Positions 19,905-30,375 are shown, counted from the stretch's first letter. The stretch: DNA of 64,000 nt from Rhizomys pruinosus (GCA_009823505.1 VZQC01006272.1:39137-103136), one strand, 5' to 3'. A program made the numbers and translations. Notes: generated from the sequence alone by a model not told the origin.

Positions 19905-20093
19905 TTGTTTTTATTTTATGTGTATTTGTGAGTACCCTCATGTATGTATGTGAACTATCTGCATGCCTGGTGCCCATGGAAGCCAGAAGAGGGCCTCAGA
20001 TTCTCTGGAACAGGACTTACCGACAGTTGTGGACTGCCCCATGTGGGTGCTCTGCCAGAGTGTAAGTTGTACTAACCACTGAGCCATCTCTCC
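19905..20093 (-). mobile_element. B3 SINE
   Basis: Reverse-strand B3-type body with 'gcctggtgcccatggaagcc' and 'agaagagggcctcagattct', ending 'gagccatctctcc'. The final 'agcccc' is missing where the next element starts. A good CTCF-like core is present (19980-19996). Confidence 0.88.
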
Positions 20094-20594
20094 TGACAGC
20101 ATGGAATGGCCGAGAAGATGGGCTTGTAGGACAAAAGAAAGCCTGTGGAGTTTCGCGAACTCACCCCCGCCCATCCGAGCAAGGAAGGCTAGCTTCCATG
20201 TACTAACATGATAATAAGGGACTATGCTAGGAAGGGAAGGGATTGGATTAATTAGGAACTTGTAAATTAAGCCTCCTAAAAAGACCAGTTGCGAAGAGAC
20301 ACATGCCCAAGTGGGGAAGCCAGCACGGCTTATAAACCTTTGTGAACCTGCAATAAAGTGAGTTTTTGAGCTGTAACACTTTGACTCGACTCCCTGCCGT
20401 GGTTGCTTTCGGTTCGGCAGCGCACTTACCCTCCCCAGCCCCACTCCGTCGCGGGTCGACGGAGTGAAGATCTCCGGCGGCGAGGAAGCTGGAGAAGGTG
20501 GTCTTTGCCAACCACCTCTCTACGACCCCCGCACTCTCCAGCCTCCTTTCCTCTTTTTTAAGTTGAGTTTTTCCCCAGGTATTTCTTACTGTCA
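20094..20594 (+). mobile_element. Probable retroviral LTR, class II-like
   Basis: Bounded by TGACAG (20094) and CTGTCA (20589-20594), 501 bp. TATAAA is at 20331-20336 and AATAAA at 20352-20357. Downstream is a GC-rich, U5-like segment with two stem-loops: a perfect 10-bp stem at 20442-20466 (5-nt loop) and a 7-bp stem at 20496-20517. Density of CpG is well above the surroundings. I found no flanking duplication, so borders and class are uncertain. Confidence 0.5.
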
Positions 20595-20810
20595 TAGAAA
20601 ACTGACACCGATGGGCTGGGTGTCTGGGTCTTGGGGCTCAGAAATGGTCTTGATGGAGTCTCCTGCTGTCGCTATGGAGGAATCTCAGGATAAAACATGA
20701 TTGTGGGACAAAGAATTTGACGTGACAAGAGTGGTATTAAGGTCACTAACCTGGGAAACTGGATAAGTGTTCCTCATTTGTAAGGTGGGGAAAAAGATGC
20801 TGCATAGGAG

Positions 20811-20990
20811 GGGGCTAGAGAGATGGCTCAGCAGTTAGGAACACTTGCTGGGCTTCCAGAGGACCTTAGTTCAAGTCCTAGCACCTACATCAGTTGGCTC
20901 ACAACTGCCTGCAACTCCAGCCCTAGGGCATGCTGGCCTCTGCACCCAGACTCACATAAACAGAGATATAATTAAAACTCGAAATCTAAA
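20811..20990 (+). mobile_element. B3/B2-type SINE
   Basis: Head 'gggggctagagagatggctc', B3-like middle 'cagttggctcacaactgcct', short 3' part. Confidence 0.88.
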
Positions 20991-21107
20991 AGAAAAAGCC
21001 CCAAACCCTGGATTCTCCACAGGACCGTAAGAAAGATTCAGCAGCCAGTGCTAGACTCACTACTTGAAACAAAGTAAATGTAAAGAAGACAACCTTATTT
21101 TTTACTT

Positions 21108-21269
21108 ATTTATGGTTTTGGTCTTTTGGAGACATAGTCTCCCTGTTGTAGCCCCAGCTGGCCTGGAACTCCCTATGTAGATGAGGCTGTCTTGAACTCA
21201 CAGAGATCTGCCTGCTTCTGCCCCCCAAGTGCTAGGATTATAGGCATGCATGCACCACCATGCCCAGCC
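21108..21269 (-). mobile_element. B1 SINE
   Basis: Complete reverse-strand B1. The flanking 'aaccttatttt' on both sides (near 21090 and 21277) is the probable duplication. Confidence 0.92.
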
Positions 21270-21536
21270 AAGATAAACCTTATTTTAAAACTTTCTTCTC
21301 CATTTTCCTGTTTCTTTCTACCCCCCCCTTTTTTTTTATTGGGCAAGTTAGTACCCAATGGTTGTCTACACACCCTACGGGCCAGTTCATGGGGACTCTG
21401 TCAGGCTTCCTGCCCCTCAGCAATTTCAATGGTGGGCCAACCATCACATCCCATTCCCTGGGTGCTGTGATTGGTCCATGAATGAACATGTCACCCAGAA
21501 TAGTCCACTCTTGGCCTTCCTGAAATTGGATCTCAG

Positions 21537-21708
21537 GGGCTGGCTATGGTGGTTCCCACCTTTAATCCCAGCATCTGGGAGGCAGAAGCAGGCAGACCTC
21601 TGTGAGTTCTAGGCCAGCCTGGTCTCCATAGTAAGTCTGAGATAGCCAGGAGCACATAATGATCCTTTGTCTCAACAAACAAACAAACAAACAAACAAAC
21701 AAACAAAA
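21537..21708 (+). mobile_element. B1 SINE with (AAAC)n tail
   Basis: Diverged B1 with 'gagatagccaggagcacata' in its 3' half. The tail has become eight CAAA units (about 21676-21707). Confidence 0.9.
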
Positions 21709-21719
21709 TTTTATAGTCT

Positions 21720-22085
21720 CTGGAAACTTGCTCATATGAATGCCAGCAATGGTGACAGCACACGAGACTCCTGCAAACTCAATCTGACAAAAACCCAGCA
21801 TAAAACTGGGGAAATGGGCAGGAGGCCCCAACCTTAGCTGATCACTGCTGGTGAGGGAGAGTTGGTCTTCTTGAAGGGAGTGATGCTAGAGAGGCTGCCC
21901 AGGCTCCAGCAGATGGACTCACACTGAGGCACATCTGGGTACACAAACTTGACTCCATAGAATGCATGAAATATTGTGGGTGAGCTATGGAAGGGGGGTG
22001 CAGAGAGGGGAAGAAGGTCTAAATATGATTAAGATGTATTATATGAAATGCACAAAAACTCAGCTAAAAAATTGGAGCTCAGGTG
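21720..22085 (+). mobile_element. Rodent L1 3' UTR and end
   Basis: Pieces 'ctgacaaaaacccagcataa', 'ggaggccccaaccttagctg' and the end 'gtattatatgaaatgcacaa' match the rodent L1 3' UTR in order. Confidence 0.65.
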
Positions 22086-23179
22086 GTGGAGCCCAAGTTC
22101 TCTCTGGTCAGGAATGTAAGCTGTGAGTCTGGGAGCCATCGTGTGCCACACGTCTGTGACATGCAGCAGGAAAAAAAAGATCAAAGAGTTGTACAGAGAG
22201 TCACAGACTCAAGTGTGGGGTTAAAGCCCGAGAGAGTTCCAACTGGTTGTTTTAGCTAGCTCTGGCTTCTGCTAACCCCACTGTTAGAGTGCTTGAGCCA
22301 GGAACTCTCCAACTCCTTTGATCTGAACTGCTTTGGGTCAAGTTGTCATCATTTTGTAACCAAGAAAATACTGAGTCGTAGAGAGTGGCCAAGAAGCCAG
22401 TTTTGCTGTTCTTTTAAGTAAGACTCCTTGGTTCTGTGTAACGGATGCGTGACTGGGCCTGAAGTTGGTTCTGATCCCCATCACTTACTTCATTGTTTGT
22501 GTTTGGGATGGAGGACCACACCAGCACCAACCCCGTGCAGGTCAGGATGGGAGGAGAGAGGGAGGTGGACAGTTCTGCTCCATGGAGAAAAAAACAGCGT
22601 GAGGACAGTCTCAGAATTCTCTCTTCCTTTTCTATTCTCCTAAAATGTCTACTTAGTAAGAGCAAACATCCCATGTATTTTATTGGGAGTAGATGGCTGT
22701 CACCTTAGTCAAAGCATTTGGGCAGCTCTGTAGGTCCCATAAATGACAGGCACAAAAGGACACATGGTTTTCAAGGATGATCAATTGTGTGATTGCAGTT
22801 ATGTGAAGTGTCTAGAATGGTCAAATCCCTGGAGAAAGAATGCCAACATGTATCTGCCTGGGCTGGGGGAATGGACTTGGGAATGGATGGTTTAGCATCC
22901 CACCCTTTATTCCCTCTGAGCCTATAATGGAGAAGATCTTAAGTCAAAGGAAACTGTTTTCTGCCAGCAACACCATCCAAAATAGCCTTCTAGCTTCCCC
23001 ACTGCCAATCCAACATGACCATCCACTTCCTTGGTTAACGCCCTTCAAGGAAGTTTGTATTCCCGTTCATTGTACCAATTGTGGATTGGCCTGAGACTAC
23101 AGAAGCCATCTCCCTTGTGGCTTCTGTAAGGCTTGAACTCAGGTCTACAGAGATAAAAACAAATGCTTCTTCAACCCAA
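22086..23179. other. Single-copy interval
   Basis: More than 1 kb with no recognised repeat. Open frames of 60-90 codons on both strands near 22414-23094 have no recognised domain. Confidence 0.45.
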
Positions 23180-23410
23180 TAGATAAGAGCCCTTCCTTTA
23201 ATTTAATTCCTGTGTGGTCCAGTGTAGATGGCCACATGGCGGTGTTCCATTGACTATTAATCACCACGCCTGCAAATGGAAGGGGCGCAGAGTGGAACGT
23301 GCTGAAAAGACAGTTGGCTCAGCTGTGGCCTGTCAATAAACCATGTGATCAATAAAGGGATGGCTGTAAATGTCCCTTTGGAACCCTGAAAAGAACAAGA
23401 CATTTACAAT
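23180..23410. promoter_or_regulatory. Candidate conserved non-coding element
   Basis: Repeat-free, with 'tttaatttaattcc', 'gactattaatcacc' and 'gatcaataaaggga' and a CpG-containing centre 'atggaaggggcgcagagtgg'. Motif-based inference only. Confidence 0.3.
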
Positions 23411-23905
23411 AGTGGAATGGGATGTTGACTACCAAAGGATCTGTCACTGTGGCCATTAAAAAAAATCAAGATTTAGGGATTTATGATGGCTTGTTAGCTA
23501 TTTCCCTCCAGTTCCTGAGGGATGGAGTCTTGCTGTTGCAATGCTCAGGTCAAATGGAACTTCTGTCTTCTTCCATTGGGAAGAAAGTCAAAGCAAGGGG
23601 TGTCTTTATTCAAAGAAAGCGCTGGAGTTAGTAGGGAGCACTGAATGGGAGCTCGCAAGTCTTCAGGGGTTATCTTCAAAGCTTCACACAGTCATGTTCT
23701 CCACTTTATACACGAGGACACTAAGACTGAGTGGCTTTCTCCAAAGTTCTACAGGCAAAGATTGATAGAGCAAGGACATAAGCCAAGCCTGCCTCGAATG
23801 GCTGTTGTTTAGCCTTGTGTGTTATGCTGGGTTCACTTTACCTAAGTAGCGTTCTCTACTTAGAATTTCAGAGCCTTTAATATATGGCAGTGTGTATTAA
23901 ACATC
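23411..23905. other. Single-copy interval
   Basis: No repeat recognised and no supported gene. Confidence 0.45.
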
Positions 23906-24110
23906 TGGGAACTGGAGAGATGGCTCAGGGGTCAAGAACACTTCCTGTTCCTGCAGAGAGCCTGGTTTGTTTCTAGCATCAAAGCAGCCATAAATTCAGT
24001 TGGAGGGGATCTGATGCCCTCTTCTAGCCAGTGTAGGCACTGCATGCAGGTGGTGCAGACAAGCAGGCACACACATATACATGTGACTAAACTAAAACTA
24101 AAGAAATCTG
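23906..24110 (+). mobile_element. B3 SINE
   Basis: Head 'gggaactggagagatggctc', middle 'gatctgatgccctcttctag', and 'gcatgcaggtggtgcagaca', typical of B3. Confidence 0.85.
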
Positions 24111-24289
24111 GACATAGGATATGGCGTTTTCTAAATTAATTAATTGTCCTAATTCATAAAGTCTGTGCATTTGCAAAAGGGCTGAATCCAAATCCATGCA
24201 GTTTTATTCTAGGGTCTAAGTGCTTGTTGTTAACCATTTTGTCACACTGACTCCCAGCGTGGTCTCTGTTTACAGAGTTCTTCCCTATC

Positions 24290-24555
24290 ACAATAATAGC
24301 TGGGAAGATGGGTCAGCCAGTCAAGTGCTTGCCACACAAATACAAATACCTGAGTTTGGTTCCTACCACCCATGTTAAAAAAAAAAAAAAGCCATGCATG
24401 ATGGCACCTGCCTGTCATCCCAGTGCTGGACAGGTGGACACAGGGGGATCCCCGAGGCTCGCTGGCCAGCCAGCCTGGCCTGGTCACTGAGCTTCAGGTT
24501 CAGTGACAAACCCTGTCTCCAGAAATAAAGATACCTGATGTCCTGGCCTCCATGT

Positions 24556-24600
<45 letters not shown>
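24290..24600 (+). mobile_element. B4-type SINE with (CA)n tail
   Basis: A tRNA-like head ('gctgggaagatgggtcagcc') and an A-run linker are followed by a B1-like half ('gatggcacctgcctgtcatc'), 'gctcgctggccagccagcct' and a final (CA)n (24553-24597). Confidence 0.88.
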
Positions 24601-25292
24601 AACTATGGATTCTAGGTGTTACTAGAATGGCAGAAGACCCCTGTCATTGTCATGGGGCCAGTGGTTGCTGTTTCCTTTCTGAGGTGTGCTCTTGTCTTCC
24701 TCTGGGGTCTCTCACTCACCTACTATACATAGTCAAGGTCCCCCATCTCTTGCTAAGGGATAAGCATTGGATCCAAGATAAGGCTATCAGAAGGTCCCCT
24801 GAGAATGTTGATATTTTGTACTTGAGCCCCAATACACAAAGTGATAGAGACCTGGGTATCCCTACATGGTGCTGAGGTGCTTACATCTCTGCAGATGTCT
24901 TAGTTATGTCTTCTGAGACTCAGCGGTTGTATCGGTTATCTGTTGTCATGGTAGTAGTGCATAACAAGCAGGATAAAACCCCCAGTGGCACCCACAACAG
25001 AGAATGAATGGCCCTTGTGCCTGGGGTCAAGTGGCATGCCCCTCTGCCGGTGCTGCCTGGGCTGGCCACGTGGCTGGTGTTGACACACCCAGCGTGGCTG
25101 CTCTCCACGTGTCCTCCAGGTGGATAATCCAGGTGTGTCTTTCATAAGTCCATCAGAAAAAAAAGAAAACCTTAACATATAAGTCCATTTCAATAAAAAC
25201 AAAATTCTAGTTTTTCTTTTTTTTCTTTTCTGATTACTTTACATTCCTACATTACATAGCAAGTTGATTCTTCTTTTCAAAATTATTTTGAG
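24601..25292. other. Single-copy interval, possible decayed LTR
   Basis: Mostly unrecognised. From about 24925 'tgtatcggttatctgttgtc' resembles the end of an ancient repeat, but I cannot assign a family. Confidence 0.4.
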
Positions 25293-25538
25293 GGGATGGA
25301 GAGATGGCCTAGTAGTTAAGAGCGCCGACCGCTCTTATAGAGGACCCAGGTTCGATCCCCGGCACCCACATGGCGGCCGAGAACCGTCTGAAACTCCAAT
25401 TCCAGGAGAACTCCAGTTCCAGAGGAATCCGACACCCTCTTCTGACCTCCGCGGCATTGCACGGCACGGGTGCACAGACTTGCATGCAGACAGTACATTT
25501 ATACACATACAAAAATAAATAAAATAAAATAAATTAAA
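25293..25538 (+). mobile_element. B2 SINE, long form, young
   Basis: Complete, CpG-rich B2 with the internal duplication. Perfect 14-bp target-site duplication 'aaaattattttgag' at 25279-25292 and 25539-25552. Confidence 0.96.
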
Positions 25539-25747
25539 AAAATTATTTTGAGATCATTACAGGTTAATGAGAGCAAGAGCCTATTATGTACTTAGGTTCC
25601 CTCAAGGATGGCAGCTTGTAAAACCAGAAGCTGATAAATATGATAAATAAGCAGGTACCTATATTGATAGCATTTACAGATTAGCTTAGTTATGTTTGCA
25701 TTCATGTGACAAAATACCTGACAGAAACAGCTTAAGGAGAGAAATAT

Positions 25748-25915
25748 TATTTTTTTATTTTATGTGTATGAGTGTATTGCCTGCATGTATGTAAGTGCAC
25801 CCATGTCGTGCAGTGCCTGAGGAGATCAGAAGAGGGTGTTGGATCCCCTGGAACCGGATTTATGGATGGTTGTTAGCAACCATGGGGTGCTGGGAATCTA
25901 ACTTGGGTCCTCTGT
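25748..25915 (-). mobile_element. B2 SINE, 5'-truncated
   Basis: Reverse-strand B2 ending at 'gggtcctctgtgcttttaat'; the head is missing. Confidence 0.88.
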
Positions 25916-25936
25916 GCTTTTAATCCCAATGAAAGA

Positions 25937-25962
25937 CTATATATATATCTATATACTAATAT

Positions 25963-25996
<34 letters not shown>
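25937..25996. repeat. (AT)n microsatellite
   Basis: Imperfect then perfect AT run at the tail side of the next B1. Confidence 0.95.
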
Positions 25997-25998
<2 letters not shown>

Positions 25999-26137
25999 CT
26001 TTTTGAGACACAGTCTCCCTGTAGCCCCAGCTGGCCTAGAACTCACTATGTAGAGTAGGCTGGCCTTGCACTCACAGAGATCCACCTGCCTCTGCCTCCT
26101 GAGTGCTAGGATTAAAGGTGTGTGCGACCACGCCAGC
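25997..26137 (-). mobile_element. B1 SINE
   Basis: Complete reverse-strand B1. The right flank 'aagaaagactaat' is the site reused by the next two SINEs; a partial match 'atgaaagactat' is at the left. Confidence 0.93.
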
Positions 26138-26150
26138 AAGAAAGACTAAT

Positions 26151-26300
26151 TTTTTTTTTGTCTTTTCGAGACAGGGTCTCCTTGTAGCCCCAGCTGTCCT
26201 GGAACTCACTCTAGACCAGGCTGGCCTTGAACTCACAAAGATCAGCCTGCCTCAGCCTCCCAAGTGCTAAGATTAAAGGCGTACACCACCACACCCGGCT
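26151..26300 (-). mobile_element. B1 SINE at a reused target site
   Basis: Complete reverse-strand B1 between perfect copies of 'aagaaagactaat' (26138-26150 and 26301-26313). Confidence 0.95.
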
Positions 26301-26313
26301 AAGAAAGACTAAT

Positions 26314-26523
26314 TTTTTTTTAAATGTGTATGAATGTACTGTCTGCATGTAGGTTTGTGCACCCGTGTCGTACAATCCCTCAGAGGTCAGAAGAGAGTGT
26401 TGGATTCCCCTGGAACTAGAGTTAAAGACAGTTCTCAGCCGCCTTGTGGGTGCTGGGGATCGAACCCAGGTCCTCTGCAAGAGCAGTCGGCGCTCTTAAC
26501 CGCTAGGCCATCTCTCCAGCCCC
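26314..26523 (-). mobile_element. B2 SINE at the same target site
   Basis: Complete short-form B2 with intact 5' CpGs, between 'aagaaagactaat' (26301-26313) and a third perfect copy (26524-26536). Confidence 0.95.
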
Positions 26524-26544
26524 AAGAAAGACTAATTTTTAAAA

Positions 26545-26744
26545 GTTATTTTTAGTTTTGTGTGTAGGAGTGTTTTGCATGTGTGTGCGTGAGCATACAC
26601 TGCATATGTGTAGTGACCACAGAGGCCTGAAGAGGGTGCCAGAACCCCCGGAACTGGAATTACCATGTGCGTGTTGGGAACCCAACCCAAGTTCTCTTCA
26701 AGAGCAACCAGTGTCCTTAACCTCTGAGCCATCTCTCCAGCCTC
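26545..26744 (-). mobile_element. B2/B3 SINE, old
   Basis: Diverged reverse-strand element: 'gtagtgaccacagaggcctg' to 'gagccatctctccagcct'. Confidence 0.85.
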
Positions 26745-26864
26745 AGAAACATTTATTTTTGTCTGAGTTTCAAAGGGAAGAAAAGGTCAAGCAGCTCAGC
26801 CTGTGGTGGCTGGAGCGTGGGGAAAAGACTGATCACATGGTTGCAGCCAGTGATCAGAGACTCC

Positions 26865-27090
26865 AGCAGGAACTGGGGTCCAGCTATGACCTTCAGTGGC
26901 TGCCACTGATCTACTGCCCTAGCAGGAACTGGGGTCCAGCCATGATCTTCAGTGGCTGCTACCGATCTACTGAACCAGCAGGAACTGGGGTCCAGCTATG
27001 ACCTTCAGTGACTGCTACTGATCTACTGCCCCAGCAGGAACTGGGGTCCAGCCATGACCTTCAGTGGCTGCTACTGATCTACTGCACCTG
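26865..27090. repeat. 56-bp minisatellite, 4 units
   Basis: Units beginning 'agcaggaactggggtccagc' start at 26865, 26921, 26977 and 27033, exactly 56 bp apart. Units differ by a few substitutions each. Confidence 0.96.
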
Positions 27091-27649
27091 CTGGGCCCCA
27101 CCTTCTACATGTTTCCCAGTGACTCAAAGCAACACCATCATTTGGGGAACAAGCACACTGAAGAGAGCCCGTGGAGTTGTTTCAGAATGGAACTCTAACA
27201 CTCTAACAGAATGGAAAAGTAAATCAGATTTTCCCAGTTTACCCATATTCATTTCTGTGTATATATTCATCTCTAATTTTGTCTTTTCAAGAATGTTATA
27301 AAAATGGAACCATTTGTCACATCATCTTTTGGGATTGGCTGATTCCTTGGCCGTTCATTGAAGTTGTTAAGCCTATCAATAGTTCCTTTTTATTGATGAA
27401 TAGCAATCTGAGTATGGCTGGTTGTATAACCAGCATTGATTAAAACAATGGCTGTTTCCACTTCAGGGCTATTACAAGTAACAGCTGCTTTCTGTTGTGT
27501 TAAGGCTTTTGTGTGACTATTTGGCATTCTGTTGGAATACATGGCCAAGAGAAGAGTGAATACTGGGTTATAGGGGAGCTGCTTGCACGTCTACTAGCAC
27601 TGGAGGAATGGTCTGGATTCTGCATATCCTTGCCAGCATTGGGTTAGCA

Positions 27650-27807
27650 CTTTTTTTTTTTTTTGGTCCTTTTGAGACAGGGTCTCCCTTTAGTCCCAGC
27701 TGTCCTGGAGCTCACTCTGTAGACCAGGCTGGCCTTGACCTCACAGAGATCCTCCTGTCTCTGCCTCCCAAGTGCTAGGATTAAAGGCATGAGCCACCAC
27801 GCCCGGC
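27650..27807 (-). mobile_element. B1 SINE
   Basis: Complete reverse-strand B1 with a 15-T tail side. 'agcact' flanks both ends within the L1 relic. Confidence 0.93.
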
Positions 27808-27889
27808 AGCACTGTTTTTTATTTTTCTGATTTAAGTTGCATTGTCTTGATGGCTAATGAAGTTGAGGATGTTTTAATGGTCCTTTTTA

Positions 27890-28119
27890 TTTTTGCTTTT
27901 TGTTTTATTTTTATTTTATGTGTATGAGTGTTATGTCTGCATGTATGTGAGTGAACTGATGTTGCTCAGTGCCTGTGGAGGACAGAAGAGGGCATCAATC
28001 AGATCTCCTGGAACTGAAGCTATGGACAGTTGTTAGTTGCTATGTGGGTGCTGGGATTTGAACCCGGGTCTTCAGTAAGAACAGCTAGCACTTTTAATGG
28101 CTGAGCAATCTTTCTGCCC
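27890..28119 (-). mobile_element. B2 SINE
   Basis: Reverse-strand, diverged, ending 'gagcaatctttctgccc'. Contains 'gacagaagagggcatcaatc', a CTCF-like word. Confidence 0.88.
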
Positions 28120-28131
28120 TTAATGGTTCTC

Positions 28132-28167
<36 letters not shown>

Positions 28168-28361
28168 GGCTGAAGGCATGTCTGTGCACTATGTGAGAGA
28201 AGGTGCTTATGGAGGCTTGAAGAGGGTATGAGGTCCTCTGGAGTTGGAACTGGAGTTACAGGTGGTTGTTAGCCACCATGTGGGATGCTGGGAACTGAAT
28301 CTGGGTCCTCTGCAAGAGCAGCCAGTGCTCTTAACCACTGAGCCATCTCTCTTCAGGCCCA
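28132..28361 (-). mobile_element. B2 SINE with (TG)n tail side
   Basis: A (TG)n run (about 28134-28167) followed by a B2 body to 'ccactgagccatctctcttc'. Confidence 0.87.
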
Positions 28362-28375
28362 CTTAATTTCTTTAA

Positions 28376-28598
28376 AAATTAAATAAAAAATCGTATGTGT
28401 ATTAGTGTTATGCTTGGATATATGTAAGTGCATTCTTGTTGTACAATGCCTGTGGAGGCCAGAAAAGGGCATTGGATTGGCCAGGAACTGGAGTTATAGA
28501 TGGTTGTTAGCTGCCATCATGTGGGTGCTGGGAAATGAACCCTGGCCTTCTGCAAGAGCAGCCAGTGTTCTTAACTGCTGAACCATCTCTCCAGCCCT
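28376..28598 (-). mobile_element. B2 SINE
   Basis: Reverse-strand, near-complete, with 'ggccagaaaagggcattgga' and a normal 5' end. Confidence 0.9.
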
Positions 28599-28734
28599 AC
28601 CATGTAATTTCTTTTATGATTACAAAAGTGTTACCTCTTTTAGCTTGGTCAGTTTTGGTAGTTTGAAAAAATTGGTGCATTTCTTCTAATATTCTTATTT
28701 ATGGGTATGAAGTTATTTTTAGTATTTCTGTATT

Positions 28735-29113
28735 ATCTATGTCTTAGACCATTTTCTGCTGTTATGAATGACATAGTCACATAGAAAATGTTCACGGTTG
28801 TTGAGGCTGAGAAGTCTAGGAGCACCATGCCTGCATGCAGTGAAGTTCTCTTGCTTGTGTTGTAACAGGGCTGAAGCATCACATGGCAAGAAAGCACACC
28901 TGTGTGTGAAAGAGGGCAGACAGAGAGGGTGTGGTGGGTGACACAGATGTATGCCTGTGGAAGACTGCACTTTTATAGCAAGGCCTCACTCCTGTGATAA
29001 GAGCAGTCATTCCTTCAGGAAGGGAAAACCCTCAGGTTCTAATCAGGATTAAAGATCCCACCTCTCAATATTGTTACAGCACACATTTGGGAAGAGCCAT
29101 TAAAACCACAACA
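28735..29113 (-). mobile_element. MaLR LTR (MST-like)
   Basis: Antisense LTR with recognised segments 'cttagaccattttctgctgt', 'tcacatggcaagaaagca', 'aagatcccacctctcaatat' and 'attgttacagc'. Diverged; the right end is disturbed by the next B1. Confidence 0.72.
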
Positions 29114-29266
29114 CCCAGGTGGGTATGGTGGTGCACGCCTTTAATCCTAGCACTTGGGAGGCAGAGGCAGGCGGATCTTTGTGAGTTCAAGGCCACCTGG
29201 TCTACAGAGTGAGTTCTAGGACAGCTGGGGCTACAGGGAGACCCTGTCTCGAGAAGACCAAAAAAA
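29111..29266 (+). mobile_element. B1 SINE
   Basis: Complete B1, with the 10-bp flank 'taaaaccaca' at 29101-29110 and 29267-29276. Confidence 0.94.
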
Positions 29267-29339
29267 TAAAACCACAAAAATTAAAAAAACAACAACACAA
29301 CACCCTTGATTCATGACTTCAGGCTCTGTAATGATATCT

Positions 29340-29447
29340 CTTCTTTCCCCTTCCCCCTCCCCCTCCCCCTCCCCCTCCCTCTCCCCCTCCTTCTCCCCCT
29401 CCCCGTCTCCCTCCCTCTCCCTCCCTCTCCCTCCCTCTCCCTCTCCT
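29340..29447. repeat. Pure polypyrimidine tract (CCCCTT/CCCTCT)n
   Basis: About 108 bp of C and T with a single G near 29405, at the tail side of a reverse-strand B1. Regular G-runs on the minus strand. Confidence 0.95.
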
Positions 29448-29592
29448 TGTCTTTTCCAGACAGGGTCTGCCTGTAGCCCCCAGCTGTCCTGGAACTCACT
29501 CTGTAGACCAGGCTGGCCTTGAACTCACAAAGATCCTCCTGCCTCTGTCTCCTGAGTGCTAGGATTAAAGGCGTGCGCCACCACGCCTGCTT
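29448..29592 (-). mobile_element. B1 SINE
   Basis: Complete reverse-strand B1 retaining CpG ('aggcgtgcgccaccacgcc'). The preceding polypyrimidine tract likely replaced its tail. Confidence 0.94.
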
Positions 29593-29682
29593 TATATTGG
29601 TGATTGGTGTCATCTCTTTTTTTCTCAGACTTGCTAGAAGTATACTAATTTCATCAACTTATTCACCTTTTCTAAAAAAGCT

Positions 29683-29880
29683 TTATTTTTATTTTATGTG
29701 TGTGTGTTTTGCCCGCAGGTATATATGTGCATCCTGTGCCTGGTACCCGGGGAAGCTTAGGAGAGGGTGTTGCACCCCTGGAACTGGAGTTATAGATGGT
29801 TGTGAGCTGTGGGTGCCGCACACTGAACCTTGTTCTCTCCTAGAACAGCCAGTGCTCTAACCACTGAGAAATCTCTCTAG
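29683..29880 (-). mobile_element. B3 SINE
   Basis: Reverse-strand B3-type: 'gtgcctggtacccggggaag', 'gttatagatggttgtgagct', ending 'gagaaatctctctag'. Confidence 0.85.
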
Positions 29881-29982
29881 GACTCAGGTTTTCTAATGAA
29901 TAATAGTTTTTATTTCACTGGGATCCCCTATTTCCTATTTTCAATTTATGTGTTTTTTTTTCTTTTTAAAATAAATATTTTA

Positions 29983-30199
29983 GGGGCTGGAGAGATGGCT
30001 CAGCTGTTAAGAGTACAGACTGTACTTTCAGAGGATGGGAGTTCGGTTCCCAGCACCCACATGGTGACTAATAACCACCTGCAACTCCACTTCCAGGGGA
30101 GTTCAATATACTCTTCAGACCTTCATGGGAACTGCACGACACAGACACACTTACACACATGCAGGCAATACACTCATACACATAAAATAAAAAAATAAG
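29983..30199 (+). mobile_element. B2 SINE
   Basis: Complete short-form B2. 'aaatatttta' flanks it (before 29983 and near 30206). Confidence 0.93.
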
Positions 30200-30218
30200 A
30201 TGTAAAAATATTTTGTTT

Positions 30219-30375
30219 TAGCTGGGCGTGGTGGTGCATGCCTTTAATCCTAGCACTTGGGAGGCAGAGGCAGGTGGATCTTTGTGAGTTCAAGGCCAGC
30301 CTGGTCTACAGAGTGAGTTTCAGGCCAGCTGGGGCTACAGGGAGACCCTGTCTTGAAAAGAACAAAAAAAAATTT
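30219..30375 (+). mobile_element. B1 SINE
   Basis: Complete, little-diverged B1 with CpG in the head ('gctgggcgtggtggtgcatg') and an A-tail. Confidence 0.95.

Larger units (their letters stand above)
25670..27170 (-). mobile_element. LTR-like element interrupted by SINEs (low confidence)
   Basis: 'gcttagttatgtttgcattc' and 'gacaaaatacctgac' (25672-25745) resemble the start of an antisense MaLR-type LTR. 'gtctgagtttcaaagg' and 'gtggtggctgg' after 26755 look like its continuation beyond five inserted SINEs. The distal part includes a 56-bp minisatellite. Confidence 0.4.
27230..28735 (-). mobile_element. Ancient L1 fragment(s), interrupted
   Basis: Diverged antisense L1 3'-region text (27230-27645, 27808-27888 and about 28599-28735), e.g. 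'tggaggaatggtctggattctg' and 'gatggctaatgaagttgagg'. One B1 and three B2 interrupt it. Confidence 0.65.
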
